NCBI GenBank assembly: GCA_002919115.1
Contig: PKER01000373.1
Span: 1-8,570 of the forward strand
Direction of reading: 5' to 3'
DNA: 8,570 nucleotides
Source: a bacterium
GTDB taxonomy: Bacteria > Actinomycetota > Thermoleophilia > Solirubrobacterales > 70-9
Made by a program: the position numbers and the translations under genes
Part shown: positions 1 through 5,782 of the stretch, one piece after another
Layout of the letters: every line of letters begins with the position of its first letter
Position numbering within the stretch: the first letter of the stretch is position 1
Notes under the pieces: generated by a model
What the model was told of the DNA's origin: nothing
What the model saw: only the letters and a program-made list of their open reading frames with translations
Database searches by the model: none

Positions 1-926
1 CCGGCCACGACGCGGGTGGTGCAGATCGAGCCCGGACCGATGCCGACCTTGACGGCATCCGCGCCCGCATCGACGAGCGCACGCGCCGCCTCGCCGGTCG
101 CGATGTTGCCCGCGATGACCTGCTGGTCCGGCCAGCGCGCCTTGATGCGCGCCACGGTGTCGATCACGCCGCGCGAATGACCGTGCGCGGTGTCGACGAC
201 GATGACGTCCACACCCGCCTCGCGCAGCGCCGCGACGCGATCGAGCGTGTCGGGCGTGGTGCCCACCGCGGCGCCGACGCGCAGGCGACCGCCCTCGTCC
301 TTGCAGGCGCGCGGGAATTCGGTGGCCTTCTGGAAATCCTTGACGGTGATCATGCCCTTGAGCTCGTCACCGTCGACGACCAGCACCTTCTCGATGCGGT
401 GCTTGTGCAGCAGCTCCAGCACCTCGTCCTTGGGCGCGTTCTCGCGCACCGTGATGAGGCGCTCCTTCGGCGTCATGACGCTCGAGACGGGGGCATCGAG
501 CTTGGTCTCGAAGCGCAGGTCGCGGTGGGTGACGATGCCGACCACCTTCTTGCCGACGACGACCGGGACGCCGGAGATGCCGCGCGCCCGCGTCAGCTCG
601 AGCACCTGGCGGATGGTGGTGTCGGGCGTGACGGTGATCGGGTCCTTGATCACGCCGCTCTCGTACTTCTTCACCCTTCCGACTTCGCGGGCCTGCGCCT
701 CGATCGACATGTTCTTGTGAACGATGCCGATGCCGCCCTCCTGCGCCATGGTGATGGCGAGGCGGGCCTCGGTCACCGTATCCATGGCGGCCGAGATCAT
801 GGGCAGGTTGAGACGGATCCGGCGTGTCACGTGGGTCGACAGATCGACCTCGCGTGGGAGCACTTCCGAGTAGGCCGGAACTAACAGGACATCATCGAAG
901 GTGAGCGCTTCTTCGAGGATACGCAT
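1..926 (-). CDS. guaB: IMP dehydrogenase, N-terminal 308 codons (runs off left edge)
   Basis: Inosine-5'-monophosphate dehydrogenase oxidises IMP to XMP with NAD+, the committed step of GMP synthesis in the cytoplasm. The minus strand reads continuously from ATG at 926-924 to the window edge. The N-terminus carries the family signature TFDDVLLVP (residues 9-17), followed by the first part of the TIM barrel with SAAMDTVTE. Two CBS domains lie at roughly residues 93-205 (for example SGVPVV and KVLVVDGDEL). The barrel then resumes with VDTAHGHS and the catalytic loop GPGSICTTRV, with catalytic Cys at residue 302. About 308 of the usual 490 or so residues are present; the flap and C-terminus lie outside the window. 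An in-frame ATG seven codons upstream (947-945) is possible, but the 926 start gives the family's normal N-terminus. The gene is divergent from xseA, the arrangement in E. coli and other gammaproteobacteria. Confidence 0.97.
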   Translation of the reverse strand, partial: MRILEEALTFDDVLLVPAYSEVLPREVDLSTHVTRRIRLNLPMISAAMDTVTEARLAITMAQEGGIGIVHKNMSIEAQAREVGRVKKYESGVIKDPITVTPDTTIRQVLELTRARGISGVPVVVGKKVVGIVTHRDLRFETKLDAPVSSVMTPKERLITVRENAPKDEVLELLHKHRIEKVLVVDGDELKGMITVKDFQKATEFPRACKDEGGRLRVGAAVGTTPDTLDRVAALREAGVDVIVVDTAHGHSRGVIDTVARIKARWPDQQVIAGNIATGEAARALVDAGADAVKVGIGPGSICTTRVVA

Positions 927-970
927 GTGGCCGTGGGGGCCCTTCATGAGGGCCGGGAATGAAGCGCGCG

Positions 971-999
971 ATTCTACTGACAGGGGGCGGTCCGGTAAA
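971..999 (-). promoter_or_regulatory. Probable sigma-70 promoter of guaB
   Basis: Read on the minus strand, TTTACC (999-994) and TAGAAT (976-971) are separated by exactly 17 bases, a good match to -35/-10 consensus. Transcription would start near 964, giving a leader of about 38 bases before the guaB ATG at 926. A GAAGGG-like stretch in the leader is rather far from the start to be a strong ribosome binding site. The assignment rests on pattern and position only. Confidence 0.6.
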
Positions 1000-1031
1000 C
1001 CTCGCGGTGGCGGGGCCTGCCGGCCGTGAGC

Positions 1032-1037
1032 TATCGT
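1032..1037 (+). promoter_or_regulatory. Possible -10 element for xseA (leaderless candidate)
   Basis: TATCGT ends seven bases before the xseA ATG at 1045, so transcription could begin at or beside the start codon. There is no Shine-Dalgarno-like sequence before the ATG, which fits a leaderless message. No convincing -35 hexamer is seen at the right distance, so this is a weak call. Confidence 0.3.
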
Positions 1038-1044
1038 CTCCCGC

Positions 1045-2042
1045 ATGGCTTTCGTCTTCCCGCCCGGCACCGAGCCCGAGCGCGACGTCTATTCGGTCTC
1101 GCGCCTCAACCGCGAGGTGAGGCTCCTGCTCGAGCGCGGCATGTCCGTCATCTGGATCGAGGGGGAGCTGTCGAACTTCTCCCAGCCCTCCTCCGGCCAC
1201 TGGTACTTCACGCTCAAGGACCGCGACGCTCAGGTGCGCTGCGCCATGTTCCGCCAGCGCAACATGCTGGTGGGCTTCACGCCCCGCGTCGGCCAGCAGG
1301 TCCTGGCGCGCGCGAAGGTGAGCCTCTATGAGCCGCGCGGCGACTACCAGCTCATCGTGGAGCACCTCGAGGAGGCCGGCGTCGGTGCGCTGCGGCGGGA
1401 GTTCGAGCGCCTCAAGGCCAAGCTCGCGGCCGAGGGGCTCTTCGACCCCGCGCGCAAGCGCGAGCTGCCGCGCTGTCCCCGCCGGATCGGCGTGGTGACC
1501 TCCCCGACCGGGGCGGCGATCCGGGACATCCTGCACATCCTCGGGAGGCGCTTCCCGGCGGCGGCGGTGCTCATCTACCCGACCGCGGTGCAGGGTGCGG
1601 CGGCCGTGCCCGCCATCGTCGAGGCGATCGAGCTCGCCTCGCAGCGGCGCGAGTGCGACGTGCTGATCGTGGCCCGCGGCGGCGGTTCCATCGAGGACCT
1701 CTGGGCCTTCAACGACGAGCGCGTGGCGCGCGCGATCCACGCCTGCTCGATTCCGGTGGTGACGGGCATCGGCCACGAGATCGACTTCACCATCGCGGAT
1801 TTCGTCGCCGACGTGCGTGCGCCCACGCCTTCCGGCGCCGCGGAGCTGGTCGTGCCCGACCGCCGCGAGTGGCTCGCCGTGTTGAAGCGCATCGCGGAGC
1901 GGCTCGAAGTGGCGATGCGCCGCGAGCTGCGCGCGTTCTCGGCGCGGTCGGACGCCGCGCGACTGCGTCTGCAGCTCGCGCATCCGGGCACGCGGCTCAC
2001 CCAGCAGGCGCAGCGCCTCGACGATCTCGAGCAGCGGCTCGC
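1045..2042 (+). CDS. xseA: Exodeoxyribonuclease VII large subunit, 3' end lost at a join
   Basis: XseA is the catalytic large subunit of exonuclease VII, which with XseB degrades single-stranded DNA from both ends in repair. The start at ATG 1045 gives the usual N-terminal OB-fold (YSVSRLNREVRLLLE, then WIEGELSNFS, GHWYFTLKD) over about residues 15-110. The catalytic domain follows with VVTSPTGAAIRDI, VARGGGSIEDLWAFNDE and GIGHEIDFTIADFVADVRAPTPSGAAE. Candidate catalytic residues are Asp161, Arg211, His244 and Asp247; their spacing equals that of E. coli Asp155, Arg205, His238 and Asp241. A coiled-coil-like helix follows (QRLDDLEQRLA). After about codon 332 the frame stays open to 2328, but those residues do not look like XseA: they are the antisense of an ABC permease. 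Roughly 330 of about 440 expected residues are therefore genuine. Sequence style suggests a gammaproteobacterium. Confidence 0.95.
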
Positions 2043-2046
2043 TCAT
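2023..2046. other. Join 1: xseA to ABC transporter locus (probable assembly junction)
   Basis: Plus strand, this stretch reads as XseA residues DLEQRLA plus the first foreign codon. Minus strand, it reads ATG then SEPLLEI, a normal N-terminus for an oligopeptide ABC ATPase. To the left the sequence is only sensible as xseA; to the right only as the ABC permease. About 20 bases can belong to either side, which is the footprint of a k-mer misjoin or a microhomology recombination. No mobile element is present. Confidence 0.75.
2023..2046 (-). CDS. Start of an ABC transporter ATPase gene (Opp/DppD-like), first 8 codons only
   Basis: Minus-strand ATG (2046-2044) overlaps the stop of the permease gene in an ATGA arrangement, typical of translational coupling. 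The visible codons give MSEPLLEI, a common beginning for peptide-transporter ATPases. The continuing frame (VEALRLLGEP onward) is antisense to xseA and has no ABC features. The Walker motifs, where function could be verified, are not in the window, so identity is inferred from operon position and the N-terminal style. Confidence 0.5.
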
Positions 2047-2372
2047 TGGCGCCTCCTGCGAGACAGCCGCGGGTTGAGAACGTCGTTGAGCGTGTCGCCC
2101 ACGAGATTCAGGGCCAGCACGACAAGCACGATGGCCATGCCCGGGAAGAAGCTCATCCACCAGGCCTGGCGCAGCACGGTGCGGGCAGCGCCGATCATGA
2201 AGCCCCAGCTCATGCGGTTCGGATCGCCGAGCCCCAGGAAGCTGAGGAGCGATTCGACGATCACGAAGAAGCCGAGGTTCAGCATCCCGATCAGCGGGAT
2301 CGGCTGCCAGACGTTCGGCAAGATGTAGCGGAAGAGCACTCGCCACCGCGAAGCGCCGAGCGCGCGCGCCGC
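2043..2372 (-). CDS. ABC transporter permease, C-terminal fragment (DppC/OppC type)
   Basis: This is the C-terminal part of an inner-membrane permease of a peptide/nickel-type ABC importer. The minus-strand reading shows the coupling-helix (EAA loop) region AARALGASRWRVLFRYILPN, which contacts the ATPase. It is followed by hydrophobic helices around IPLIGMLNLGFFVIVESLLSFLGLG and FFPGMAIVLVVLALNLVGDTLND, then the usual ending LNPRL with an arginine-rich tail. The stop TGA is at 2045-2043. Only about 108 residues of an expected 280-300 are present. Upstream of about 2372 the frame stays open, but it is the shadow of the HDOD-LuxR gene and has no permease character. Codons here (CTT, GTT, TCT, AAT) are less GC-biased than in the region to the right. 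The fragment is bounded by both joins and probably comes from a third genome or a distant locus. Confidence 0.85.
   Translation of the reverse strand, partial: AARALGASRWRVLFRYILPNVWQPIPLIGMLNLGFFVIVESLLSFLGLGDPNRMSWGFMIGAARTVLRQAWWMSFFPGMAIVLVVLALNLVGDTLNDVLNPRLSRRRRQ
2052..2057 (-). promoter_or_regulatory. Strong Shine-Dalgarno site for the ABC ATPase start
   Basis: AGGAGG on the minus strand (2057-2052) lies five bases before the ATG at 2046, inside the last codons of the permease gene. This optimal site supports 2046 as a genuine start codon and so supports the view that an ATPase gene once continued leftward where xseA now lies. Confidence 0.75.
2355..2372. other. Join 2: ABC permease to HDOD-LuxR gene (probable assembly junction)
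   Basis: A GC-rich run of roughly 18 bases reads as permease residues AARALG on the minus strand and as an Ala/Glu/Arg-rich helix leading into the HDOD domain on the plus strand. The permease lacks its expected upstream residues to the right, and the HDOD protein lacks its N-terminal half to the left. The exact breakpoint cannot be placed because the stretch suits both genes. Confidence 0.65.
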
Positions 2373-2861
2373 GAGCGCCGCGAGTACGGGATCGACCACG
2401 CGCTCGTCGGCGCCGTGTTGATCCGCCGCTGGGGGCTGCCCGCGGCGGTCGCCGCGGCCGTCGAGCGGCACCACTCGCCGAAGGCCGACGGGATGGCGGC
2501 CGCGGTGCGGCTGGCCGATCTCGTCGTCCACCACGCCGCGGGCACGCCGGTGCCCGCCCAGGCCCTGCGCGACACCGGCGCGCGCCTCGGGATCGGCGAG
2601 GCGGACCTGCGCGAGCTCTTGTTCGACTTCCCGCACGCGGGCGAGGGCCGGCGCCGCGCCCAGGAGCCCTGCCCGCTCTCGCGCCGCGAGGTCGAGGCGC
2701 TGCGCGGGCTCGCCGAGGGCAAGGTCTACAAGCAGATCGCCCAGGAGCTCGGGCTGTCGGTGAGCACGGTGCGCACGCACCTGCACAACGTCTACCGCAA
2801 GATCGGCGCCGTCGACCGCGCGCAGGCCGTGCTGATCGCGCGCGACAAGGGCTGGCTCTAG
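2361..2861 (+). CDS. HDOD-LuxR regulator, C-terminal part (5' end lost at a join)
   Basis: The gene product pairs the end of an HDOD domain with a LuxR/NarL-type DNA-binding domain, so it is probably a cytoplasmic signal-responsive transcription regulator. The HDOD portion shows GIDHALVGAVLIRRWGLP, AVERHH and AAAVRLADLVVHHA. The HTH domain begins near 2676 with LSRREVEALRGLAEG, then KQIAQELGLSVSTVRTHLHNVYRKIG, and ends in a TAG stop at 2859-2861. About 165 residues remain; a complete protein would probably have at least another 100-150 N-terminal residues. The plus-strand frame is open leftward to 1653, but that part is the shadow of xseA and the permease. The gene converges on the response regulator at 2912, whose HTH is of the same class. 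Target genes and signal are unknown. Confidence 0.8.
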   Translation, partial: RARRERREYGIDHALVGAVLIRRWGLPAAVAAAVERHHSPKADGMAAAVRLADLVVHHAAGTPVPAQALRDTGARLGIGEADLRELLFDFPHAGEGRRRAQEPCPLSRREVEALRGLAEGKVYKQIAQELGLSVSTVRTHLHNVYRKIGAVDRAQAVLIARDKGWL

Positions 2862-2867
2862 CCCCCT

Positions 2868-2912
2868 GAGGGCCCTCGGGCCCGAGCGGACCGGCCGCCG
2901 CCGGGGGCGGCC
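2868..2912. terminator. Possible bidirectional terminator between convergent regulators
   Basis: The 50-base gap between the two convergent genes is full of inverted repeats: a 10-base palindrome at 2868-2877, an overlapping 12-base palindrome at 2875-2886, and a 7-bp stem 2893-2899 / 2906-2912 with a 6-base loop. No T-tract follows on either strand, so it is not a classic intrinsic terminator. Such GC-rich hairpins are common at convergent gene ends in high-GC bacteria. Confidence 0.4.
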
Positions 2913-3580
2913 TACTCGATCACGCCGAGCCGCATGCCGAGCGCGACGGCGTGGGCCCGGTCGCGGGCGCCGAGGCGGGCGAGCAGCCCCTTGGTGTGCG
3001 TGCGGACCGTCTCCACGCTGAGGCCGAGGCGGTGCGCGGTCTCGGTCGTCGAGTAGCCGTCGGCGAGCAACTGCAGGATCTCGCGCTGGCGCTTGGTGAG
3101 CGCCGCCGGGTGGGTGCCGTTGGCGGCGGGGTCGATGAACCGCTCGGACCCGGCGGCGGCCTCCACGGCGCGCCGCAGCGCCTCGGGCGGGGAGCTCTTG
3201 GCGACGAAAGCGAGCGCGCCGGCGGCGAGCGCCTCGCGGGCGGCGTGCCGCTCGGGACGGCGGGCGTGGGCCACGATGCCCGTCCCGGGCATGGCCTTGC
3301 GCAGCGCGCGGATCACGCTGGTGCCGCTCACGCCCTCATTGCCGTCAGGGTCGCGCTCGAGCTCGACGATCGCAACGTCGAAGGCGCCGGTCTGGGTGTG
3401 GGCCTGCAGGGCGGCGCGCCAGTTCTCGGCCTCCTCGACCTCGAAGCTGCCGTTCAGCAACTCGCGTACGCCCAGCCGAACCACGGGATGGCCATCGACG
3501 ACTAGACAACGACGCTCAGGACTCAACTCTTCAGCTTTCCCCCCTAGTTCGGCACGGGGAACAGGCCCGTAAACGACCAA
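2912..3580 (-). CDS. NarL/FixJ-type response regulator with degenerate receiver, TTG start
   Basis: A 222-residue protein with the normal size and order for a NarL/FixJ regulator: a receiver-like domain (about residues 24-142) and a LuxR HTH (about 160-222: LTKRQREILQLLADGYSTTETAHRLGLSVETVRTHTKGLLARLG). The start is TTG at 3580-3578, chosen because AGGAGAGGAG ends five bases before it and it gives the right length. The receiver is unusual. The phospho-acceptor Asp is replaced by Glu73 (DVAIVEL against the usual DVVLLDL). The acidic pair is Asp29-Gly30 rather than Asp-Asp, and the switch Thr/Ser appears to be Ala104. The conserved Lys (Lys128, in FVAKS) is kept. It is therefore probably not regulated by conventional Asp phosphorylation. 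No histidine kinase is adjacent. It is transcribed divergently from the Rrf2-cysK-cysE run and converges on the HDOD-LuxR gene. Regulated genes are unknown. Confidence 0.88.
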   Translation of the reverse strand: MVVYGPVPRAELGGKAEELSPERRCLVVDGHPVVRLGVRELLNGSFEVEEAENWRAALQAHTQTGAFDVAIVELERDPDGNEGVSGTSVIRALRKAMPGTGIVAHARRPERHAAREALAAGALAFVAKSSPPEALRRAVEAAAGSERFIDPAANGTHPAALTKRQREILQLLADGYSTTETAHRLGLSVETVRTHTKGLLARLGARDRAHAVALGMRLGVIE

Positions 3581-3585
3581 CGGCG

Positions 3586-3595
3586 CTCCTCTCCT
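3586..3595 (-). promoter_or_regulatory. Ribosome binding site deciding the TTG start of the response regulator
   Basis: On the minus strand AGGAGAGGAG (3595-3586) lies five bases before TTG at 3580. There is no in-frame ATG or GTG nearby that would leave a complete receiver domain of normal length, so this purine-rich site is the main evidence for the unusual start codon. Confidence 0.65.
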
Positions 3596-3612
3596 CGGGC
3601 GCCGACTGGGCC

Positions 3613-3618
3613 ATCCTA
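3613..3618 (-). promoter_or_regulatory. Possible -10 element for the response regulator
   Basis: TAGGAT on the minus strand (3618-3613) would place a transcription start near 3606, about 26 bases before the TTG, leaving room for the ribosome binding site. No good -35 hexamer is visible at the expected spacing, so this is tentative. Confidence 0.3.
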
Positions 3619-3675
3619 GCTGCGAGATGGCTGCCGTGGGCAGGGTCCCTTCGCTTAGTGCGCCCTTTTTTCCTG

Positions 3676-3681
3676 TAGAAC
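3676..3681 (+). promoter_or_regulatory. Possible -10 element of the Rrf2-cysK-cysE operon (leaderless)
   Basis: TAGAAC ends seven bases before the GTG start at 3689, so the message may begin at the start codon itself. No Shine-Dalgarno sequence is seen. The T-rich stretch just upstream (3665-3672) lies in the spacer. The -35 region is poor (TTAGTG at 3655-3660, short spacer). The same geometry occurs before pcrA. Confidence 0.35.
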
Positions 3682-3688
3682 AGCTTCC

Positions 3689-4087
3689 GTGATCTCGGTG
3701 ACCTCCAAGTCGCGCTATGCGGTGCTCGCCATGGCGGAGCTCGCGCGGTCCGGCCCGGGGCCCGTGCCGATCGCCCAGATCGCCGAGCGCCGCGACATGC
3801 CCCTGCAGTTCCTCGAGCAGCTCTTCGCCACGCTGCGGCGCGCGGGCCTGCTCAACAGCCAGCGCGGCGTGAAGGGCGGCTACACGCTCGCCCGCCCGGC
3901 CGAGGAGATCACCGTGCTCGAGGTCGTCCAGGCCCTCGACGGCAAGGTCGGGGAGGAGGCCAAGGAGGCGGGCGGCATCTGGGAGGAGGGGGTGGAGGCC
4001 CTGCGCGCGGTCTTCAGCTCGACGACGATTGCCGACATCGCCCGGCGCGAGGCCGAGGAGGCCGGCGCGGGCATGTACTACATCTAG
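3689..4087 (+). CDS. Rrf2-family transcription regulator, CymR-like
   Basis: A 132-residue Rrf2-family winged-helix regulator. The N-terminus SKSRYAVLAMAELA, the recognition region MPLQFLEQLFATLRRAGLL and the wing QRGVKGGYTLARP (residues 58-70) are typical of the family. The protein contains no cysteine at all, so it cannot hold the three-cysteine iron-sulfur cluster of IscR. From memory, it resembles Bacillus/Staphylococcus CymR, including the ending STTIADIA...MYYI. CymR represses cysteine-uptake and synthesis genes and depends on binding CysK, the gene that follows here after four bases. Start: GTG at 3689 is preferred; GTG at 3698 would remove three residues. The C-terminus is Tyr-Ile, and a terminal Ile is the feature by which CysE tails dock into CysK. 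The likely role is control of its own operon and of sulfur assimilation in response to O-acetylserine or cysteine. This is inferred from family and context. Confidence 0.88.
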   Translation: MISVTSKSRYAVLAMAELARSGPGPVPIAQIAERRDMPLQFLEQLFATLRRAGLLNSQRGVKGGYTLARPAEEITVLEVVQALDGKVGEEAKEAGGIWEEGVEALRAVFSSTTIADIARREAEEAGAGMYYI

Positions 4088-4091
4088 CCCA

Positions 4092-5039
4092 GTGGACGCG
4101 GTCCCCCTCACAGCCCGCCGGCTCGTCACCGAGGTCTCGGCAGCGATCGGCGACACGCCGATCGTCGAGCTGCGTCGCCTCTCGCCGGAGGGCGGGGGGA
4201 CGATCTACGCGAAGCTCGAGTTCATGAACCCGGGCGGCTCGGTGAAGGACCGCATCGGGGTCGCGATGATCGACGCCGCCGAGCGCGAGGGCAGGATCGC
4301 GCCGGGCGAGAGCGTGATCGTCGAGCCGACGAGCGGCAACACCGGCATCGCGCTCGCGATGGTCTGCGCGGCGCGCGGCTACGAGCTCTGCCTGACGATG
4401 CCGGAGGGCATGAGCCGCGAGCGCACCAAGCTCCTGCGCGCCTACGGCGCCTCGGTGCTGGAGACGCCGTCGATGGGCGGGATGGGGGAGGCGATCGACG
4501 CCGCCAACCAGGTGGTCGCCGAGCGCGGCGCGTTCATGCCGCAGCAGTTCTCGAACCCCGCCAACCCCGAGATCCACCGGCGCACGACCGCCGAAGAGAT
4601 CTGGCGCGACCTCGACGGCGACATCGACGCCCTCGTCTGCGGCGTCGGGACCGGCGGCACGATCACCGGCGTCGGGCAGGTGCTCAAGGAGCGCCGGCCC
4701 TCCGTGCAGTGCTTCGCGGTCGAGCCCGCGACGTCGGCCGTGCTCTCCGGGGGCATGCCCGGGCCCCACAAGATCCAGGGGATCGGCGCGGGCTTCGTCC
4801 CCGAGGTGCTCGACCGCTCCGTGATCGACGAGGTGATCCCGATGGAGGACGAGGCCGCCCTGGACATGGCCCACGAGGTGGCGAAGAAGGAGGGGCTCCT
4901 GGTCGGGATCTCGGCGGGCGCCGCGATCGCCGCGGCGCTCGAGGTCGCGAAGCGCCCCGAGATGCGCGGCAAGCGCATCGTCACGATCGCCCCCGACGGC
5001 GGCGACCGCTACATGTCGCTGCCCTTCTTCGGGGAGTAG
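4092..5039 (+). CDS. cysK: Cysteine synthase (O-acetylserine sulfhydrylase)
   Basis: A PLP enzyme that makes L-cysteine from O-acetyl-L-serine and sulfide in the cytoplasm. The 315 residues match the family's usual 300-320. Motifs are all present: the PLP lysine Lys52 in PGGSVKDR, the substrate-binding loop TSGNTG (80-85), the PLP-phosphate loop GVGTGGTITG (184-193), and GISAGAA and PDGGDRYMS near the C-terminus. The GTG start at 4092 is four bases after the Rrf2 stop and gives the normal N-terminus (IGDTPIVEL near residue 19). The open frame extends further upstream, but inside the Rrf2 gene. There is no clear Shine-Dalgarno site, so translation is probably coupled to the upstream gene. It is followed five bases later by cysE, giving a complete two-step serine-to-cysteine pathway. 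Cystathionine beta-synthase is less likely: there is no CBS domain and the length is that of CysK. Confidence 0.96.
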   Translation: MDAVPLTARRLVTEVSAAIGDTPIVELRRLSPEGGGTIYAKLEFMNPGGSVKDRIGVAMIDAAEREGRIAPGESVIVEPTSGNTGIALAMVCAARGYELCLTMPEGMSRERTKLLRAYGASVLETPSMGGMGEAIDAANQVVAERGAFMPQQFSNPANPEIHRRTTAEEIWRDLDGDIDALVCGVGTGGTITGVGQVLKERRPSVQCFAVEPATSAVLSGGMPGPHKIQGIGAGFVPEVLDRSVIDEVIPMEDEAALDMAHEVAKKEGLLVGISAGAAIAAALEVAKRPEMRGKRIVTIAPDGGDRYMSLPFFGE

Positions 5040-5044
5040 CCGCG

Positions 5045-5779
5045 ATGATCGGCGCCAGCACGATCAAGGACGTGATCAAGGAGGTCCGCCGCGACGTGGC
5101 GGCGGCCCGCGAGCGCGACCCCGCGGCCCAGGGCGTGGGGACGTTCGAGATCCTCGCGAGCTGGCCCGGCGTGCAGGCGCTGCTCGCGCACCGGATCGCG
5201 CACGCGCTGTGGGAGGCGGGCGTGCCGCTCCTGCCGCGCCTGATCGCGTTCCTGAGCCGCTCGGTGACCGGCGTCGAGATCCACCCGGCCGCGAAGGTCG
5301 GCCAGGAGTTCTTCATCGACCACGGCTCGGGCGTGGTGATCGGCGAGACCGCCGAGATCGGCGACCGCGTGACGCTGTATCAGGGCGTCACCCTCGGCGG
5401 CACCGGCTTCGCCCAGGGCAAGCGCCACCCGACCGTGGAGGACGACGTCACGATCGGCTCCGGCGCCAAGCTGCTCGGCCCGATCACCGTCGGCCACGGC
5501 GCGAAGATCGGCGCCAACACGGTCGTCATCAAGGACGTGCCGCCGAACTCGACCGTGGTCGGCAACCCCGGCCACCCGGTGCGCGTGGAGGGCCGGCGCG
5601 TCGAGGGGCCCGACGCCGACTGGATCCACCTGCCGGACCCCGTGGCCGACGCGATCCGGATGCTCTCGGAGCGGATCGCGGCGCTCGAGCGGCGCATGGC
5701 GGAGCTCGACGGGCAGGCCACCGAGGCGCAGGTCGTCGAGCTCGAGACCAAGCGCGGCCCGACCAGCGCGGGCGGCTGA
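5045..5779 (+). CDS. cysE: Serine O-acetyltransferase (EpsC-type CysE)
   Basis: Transfers acetyl from acetyl-CoA to L-serine, giving O-acetylserine, the substrate of CysK encoded just upstream. The 244-residue protein has a short helical N-terminal domain (about residues 1-75) and a left-handed parallel beta-helix of hexapeptide repeats (about 76-190). The repeats include VEIHPAAKVG, FIDHGSGVVIGETAEIGD, GVTLGGTG, KRHPTVEDDVTIGSGAKLLG and KIGANTVV. Catalytic His is His93 in the DHGSG motif; Glu78 stands where E. coli CysE has Asp143, as in the short EpsC-type enzymes. A helical tail (LPDPVADAIRMLSERIAALERRMAELD) may form a coiled coil. The C-terminus ends TSAGG, without the terminal Ile that E. 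coli CysE inserts into CysK. The ATG at 5045 has GGGGAG about eight bases upstream, overlapping the cysK stop region. Confidence 0.95.
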   Translation: MIGASTIKDVIKEVRRDVAAARERDPAAQGVGTFEILASWPGVQALLAHRIAHALWEAGVPLLPRLIAFLSRSVTGVEIHPAAKVGQEFFIDHGSGVVIGETAEIGDRVTLYQGVTLGGTGFAQGKRHPTVEDDVTIGSGAKLLGPITVGHGAKIGANTVVIKDVPPNSTVVGNPGHPVRVEGRRVEGPDADWIHLPDPVADAIRMLSERIAALERRMAELDGQATEAQVVELETKRGPTSAGG

Positions 5780-5782
5780 AAA

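Noticed and set aside
2043..2328. The C-terminal extension of the XseA frame as a novel domain
   Set aside because: These residues are the antisense of a clearly recognisable ABC permease and arise from the join; they are not a real XseA extension.
892..2346. A 484-codon minus-strand frame over xseA and into guaB
   Set aside because: Only the eight codons after the ATG at 2046 look real (ABC ATPase start); the rest is antisense to xseA and overlaps the guaB start.
1653..2360. The long N-terminal extension of the HDOD-LuxR frame
   Set aside because: It overlaps the catalytic part of xseA and the permease in other frames and has the arginine/alanine-rich look of a shadow frame.
2043..2372. 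The permease fragment as a horizontally acquired or mobile insert
   Set aside because: No inverted repeats, target duplication, transposase or integrase borders it, and both neighbours are truncated rather than interrupted: the XseA C-terminus does not resume after the insert.
4029..4091. An earlier ATG start for cysK inside the Rrf2 gene
   Set aside because: It adds 21 residues with no family similarity; GTG at 4092 gives the normal CysK N-terminus and follows the Rrf2 stop directly.
3581..4156. Upstream extension of the response regulator frame across the Rrf2 gene and into cysK
   Set aside because: It is antisense to a convincing Rrf2 gene; the TTG start with a strong ribosome binding site gives the normal protein size.
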